Assembly (NCBI GenBank): GCA_946800325.1
Contig: OX326960.1
Span: 12,610,393-12,674,392 of the forward strand
Origin: Luzula sylvatica
Lineage: Eukaryota; Streptophyta; Magnoliopsida; Poales; Juncaceae
Direction: 5' to 3'
Length of the DNA: 64,000 nt
Shown: positions 61,616 to 64,000 of the stretch, in pieces
Layout: each line of letters begins with the position of its first letter
Position numbering within the stretch: position 1 is the stretch's first letter
The notes under the pieces: generated by a model
What the model saw: the letters and a program-made list of their open reading frames with translations, nothing else
What the model was told of the DNA's origin: nothing
The model's database searches: none
Position numbers and translations under genes: made by a program

Positions 61616-61644
61616 CCTGCGCAATTGCGCGGGATTAGAGCTAG
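61616..61644 (+). other. Helitron 3' terminal hairpin and CTAG end
   Basis: The stem CCTGCGC / GCGCGGG (one G-T pair) surrounds AATT, then ATTAGAG and CTAG, followed by T at 61645. Hairpin plus CTRR-T is the defining Helitron 3' signal. Confidence 0.75.
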
Positions 61645-61860
61645 TATGTCTTAATTTGACAAATATTAATTTTTAGGATTTAAATTTTTTCTCGTAATTT
61701 TTTGTTTTAAAGTTGACTAATATATAATGAAAATTTTGAGAAATTTTTAGCCTTTATTTATCTCATTTTATACATGCAAATTATTGGAGGGAACTTTTAT
61801 TTGGGAATGCGAAATTTTGTTTTCAGAAAAATAAAAATGACTACAATTTAATTTCATTTG
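61645..61860 (+). mobile_element. CACTA-relic interior fragment, right piece
   Basis: TCTTAATTTGACAAATATTA, then CTTTATTTATCTCATTTTAT and ATTGGAGGGAACTTTT parallel 9927-10040 of the first CACTA fragment (GTCTTATTTTGACAGATATT, TTTTCATTTTATAC, ATAGGAGGGAATTTTT). It therefore continues the piece broken off at 57996, consistent with Helitron insertion into a CACTA-related sequence. Confidence 0.5.
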
Positions 61861-63870
61861 GTTATGTGAAAATAAGTTATATGCATGAATAAAACATGTG
61901 TATGATTTAAACTTACTGTGTATTGTGTAATGTTTGATTTTAATGTTAGTTATGTCTCTTGGTTGATCATTATCATGGTAGACCATGTCTAGACTATATT
62001 TTTTTTAATCTCAATTGCCTTTGAAAAGAAAACCCTAGCGTAAAAACCTCATTATCCATTCTTTCACCTGGTACTCTCCCACACAAAAGCAACAAACGTC
62101 GATTCCTCTTCTCTCATCTCGCCCAAACAAAAAAAGACTGTCGAGAAGCACATCGTGCAGATTCGTAGGCGGTTGAAGCCGATTCAAGGCGACTGCAGCT
62201 TATTTTCAAGGCCATTCGGTGAGAATTCATGTTTTCAGCAAATTTTTGTCGTGCTTTTTTACGAGTTATTTTCGTGTGGTGGTGCTATTGCAAGCGATTT
62301 CAAAGTCAGGATGAGAAAAATGCTTTTTCTGAGTTTTTCTTTTCTTTTTTTGTTCATTATCAGTCCGAGACAGTGGGGGTTCAGAGAGAGCGGGCAAAAG
62401 AGAGAGAGAGTCCTCGATGGGGTACAATCTACAGAGAAAGGAGGCGGAAAAATTGAAGGTATATGTATTTCACCTCAATTCAATTTTGAGTCTTCTTCAC
62501 CACTATGTCACCTCGATTTGTTCCTTCTTATTATCTCACCATAGCTCAAGTTGCGCCTTCTTCACGCCCTACTACATTTAACTTTTTCAATTTGTAGATC
62601 GATCAAGCACATCTTTTTAGAGGTATGTATTTCAAAAACCAAATTGAGTTCAGATTTTTAATCAATTTTGCAAGGTAGGACCTGATTAATTTTACAAATA
62701 AAAAGTATACCGCAGGATATTTTTTCTAGGTTCACGAAACTAAAACCAATTAGTACTGCCATTAAGATATTTGAGGTTTTCTTTACTATTTTCATTGCAA
62801 CGTTTCACTCTTTTTTTCTTCTTCTTAAATTTCAGAGGCTATATTTCTTTCTCTCCGAACGACCACATAACTTTGGTGTTAGATCGGCACATAAGTTCCG
62901 CATCGTCAGCACTGATAAACCTCCTCGCACTAAAAAACCTCCTCAACCCGTTGTACTCGATCGCTGCCAACTCCTTCAACACGAACCCTGAAATTTCGTC
63001 GAATCTTCTGAATTTCGTGTTAGTGAAAACAGACACAATTCTGCGTGCGCGTTTGGGGATCACTCAATTATGCGTCAGAAGTTCTTTCTTTCTCCTTAAC
63101 TATTAATATTTGTATCATTTTTCTATTTCTTAGGTAACCTTCATTTTTCAATGTTAATTATTTTGGACTTAATTTTTTTAGAAAAAGAAACTGGTACTAT
63201 ACAAGAACAATCCTTACACGTACCAGTCCGATTTGCCTCGGTCTGCCAACTGGTTCACGACAAAATCATAAAAAAGGTTATTTTCTTTATATTTATATTG
63301 TTTTAATTTCGAAGATGCTTGCAAGGTGTTTGATATAATGCTTATGTTTGTTGTTCGTCCGAAAATAGGAATAAAGACTGAATGATTTTTTCCTCCTATG
63401 TGTTATTGAAAGTGGGTAAAAATGTCATTTCATAGTTTTATGTGTCTAAGTCAGAATTCACATTAATTAATAATATGAATTTAGTTATATTCTAATTTTA
63501 TACCTTATATTTGTTTCTTGCAGCATCCTCAACGGTTTGATCTCCTTCATGGCAAATTAAGGAAATGAGTATGGAGAACTTAAGAAGGAAACAAAATCTG
63601 TTTCGGTGGGTTGCTCTCCTTAATGGTAAATTTTATACTTTATACTCGAAAAGTGTGAACCAGAAAACGAAATCCAGTCTTGCTGTTAAAAATCTGGAAT
63701 CTGGTTCTAAACTTGGACTACTAAACTAGGAAATCAGTTCTGACCTTGAAGAACTTAAGAAGGAAATGTGTGTGGAGACTGAAGAAATAAAAGAGGAAAA
63801 CAGTCAAGTATCCAATGCCTCGAGGTTGTTTATTTAGTCCTTTATTTATCTTTCTTTTCAAATGTTAAAT
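61861..63870 (+). other. Gene-like leader and exon-like pieces, unidentified
   Basis: From about 62020 the sequence looks like a plant 5' end (AAACCCTAGCG, pyrimidine-rich leader, an open frame 62155-62544 without a known domain). Possible exons follow acceptors at about 62835 (TTAAATTTCAG, then RLYFFLSERPHNFGVRSAHK, broken by a stop) and about 63183 (ETGTIQEQSLHVPVRFASVC). A charged, coiled-coil-like stretch with LKKEMCVETEEIKEENSQ lies near 63750-63825. The pieces do not join into one frame and match no family I recognise. Could be a decayed or captured gene. Confidence 0.35.
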
Positions 63871-63873
63871 TTG

Positions 63874-63874
<1 letters not shown>

Positions 63875-63941
<67 letters not shown>
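63875..63941. repeat. (TA)33 microsatellite
   Basis: A pure TA run of about 33 units. It can extrude as a cruciform and is a likely site of length error in assembly. Confidence 0.95.
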
Positions 63942-63945
<4 letters not shown>

Positions 63946-64000
63946 TAAGCATTTTGTTTTGAAAAATAAATTCCAGCCTAGATGATTTGAAGGAAGAAAA

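Larger units (their letters stand above)
57997..61644 (+). mobile_element. Probable non-autonomous Helitron carrying gene fragments
   Basis: The 3' end has the plant Helitron signature: a GC-rich hairpin built on GCGCAATTGCGC (61619-61630, extendable to 61616-61633), ten bases, then CTAG (61641-61644) followed by T. The 5' end is inferred: the CACTA-like flank breaks at TCTAGCTGCTC (57997), which starts with the required TC, but the preceding base is G instead of the usual A, so it may be off by several bases. Inside are a housekeeping-type promoter, phenylalanyl-tRNA synthetase beta exons and other exon-like pieces, all plausible captured host fragments. No Rep/helicase ORF is present. Confidence 0.65.

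Overview
This window looks like a transposon-rich, repeat-dominated part of a flowering-plant nuclear genome. The evidence is the mobile-element families (Ty3/gypsy Tekay-type pol, L1-type LINE with a plant-style C-terminal zinc finger, CACTA termini, a MITE, a Helitron 3' end), GT-AG-type intron borders, AT-rich intergenic DNA and plant promoter motifs. I see no bacterial or organellar gene, rRNA or tRNA. No complete host gene is present; the coding remnants are all retroelement or captured-gene fragments.

Layout. 1-59 is the 3' end of an LTR whose family recurs complete at 38.6 kb. 60-3768 is a minus-strand Tekay-type Ty3/gypsy remnant: one LTR, polypurine tract, then broken integrase, RNase H and reverse-transcriptase pieces. 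From 3769 to 52251 (about 48 kb) the DNA is mostly a degenerate (TTAG)n array. It is not a plain microsatellite: short variant islands recur in a conserved order, giving an irregular higher-order repeat, with a 912-bp tandem duplication, several inverted (CTAA) blocks and palindromic head-to-head junctions. The array hosts later insertions: a CACTA-terminus fragment (9592), part of which was duplicated with array flank (16001); a short poly(T)-ended retroposon (13225); a 5'-truncated L1 with an open 536-codon frame (18861); a solo LTR with an exact 5-bp target duplication (38607); and a roughly 45-bp minisatellite (46219).

The array ends abruptly at a second CACTA terminus (52252). To its right lie AT-rich simple repeats, a six-copy repeat of about 360 bp (55.3-57.3 kb), a 421-bp MITE (57550-57970) and a probable Helitron (about 57997-61644). 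The Helitron carries exon fragments of the cytosolic phenylalanyl-tRNA synthetase beta-subunit gene and a housekeeping-type promoter. Sequence resembling the CACTA interior lies on both sides of the MITE and the Helitron, suggesting nested insertions into an older CACTA relic. The last 2 kb has gene-like 5' leader and exon-like pieces that I cannot identify, and a long (TA)n.

All alignments here were done by eye. Boundaries marked 'about' are uncertain by tens of bases, more for the Tekay LTR.
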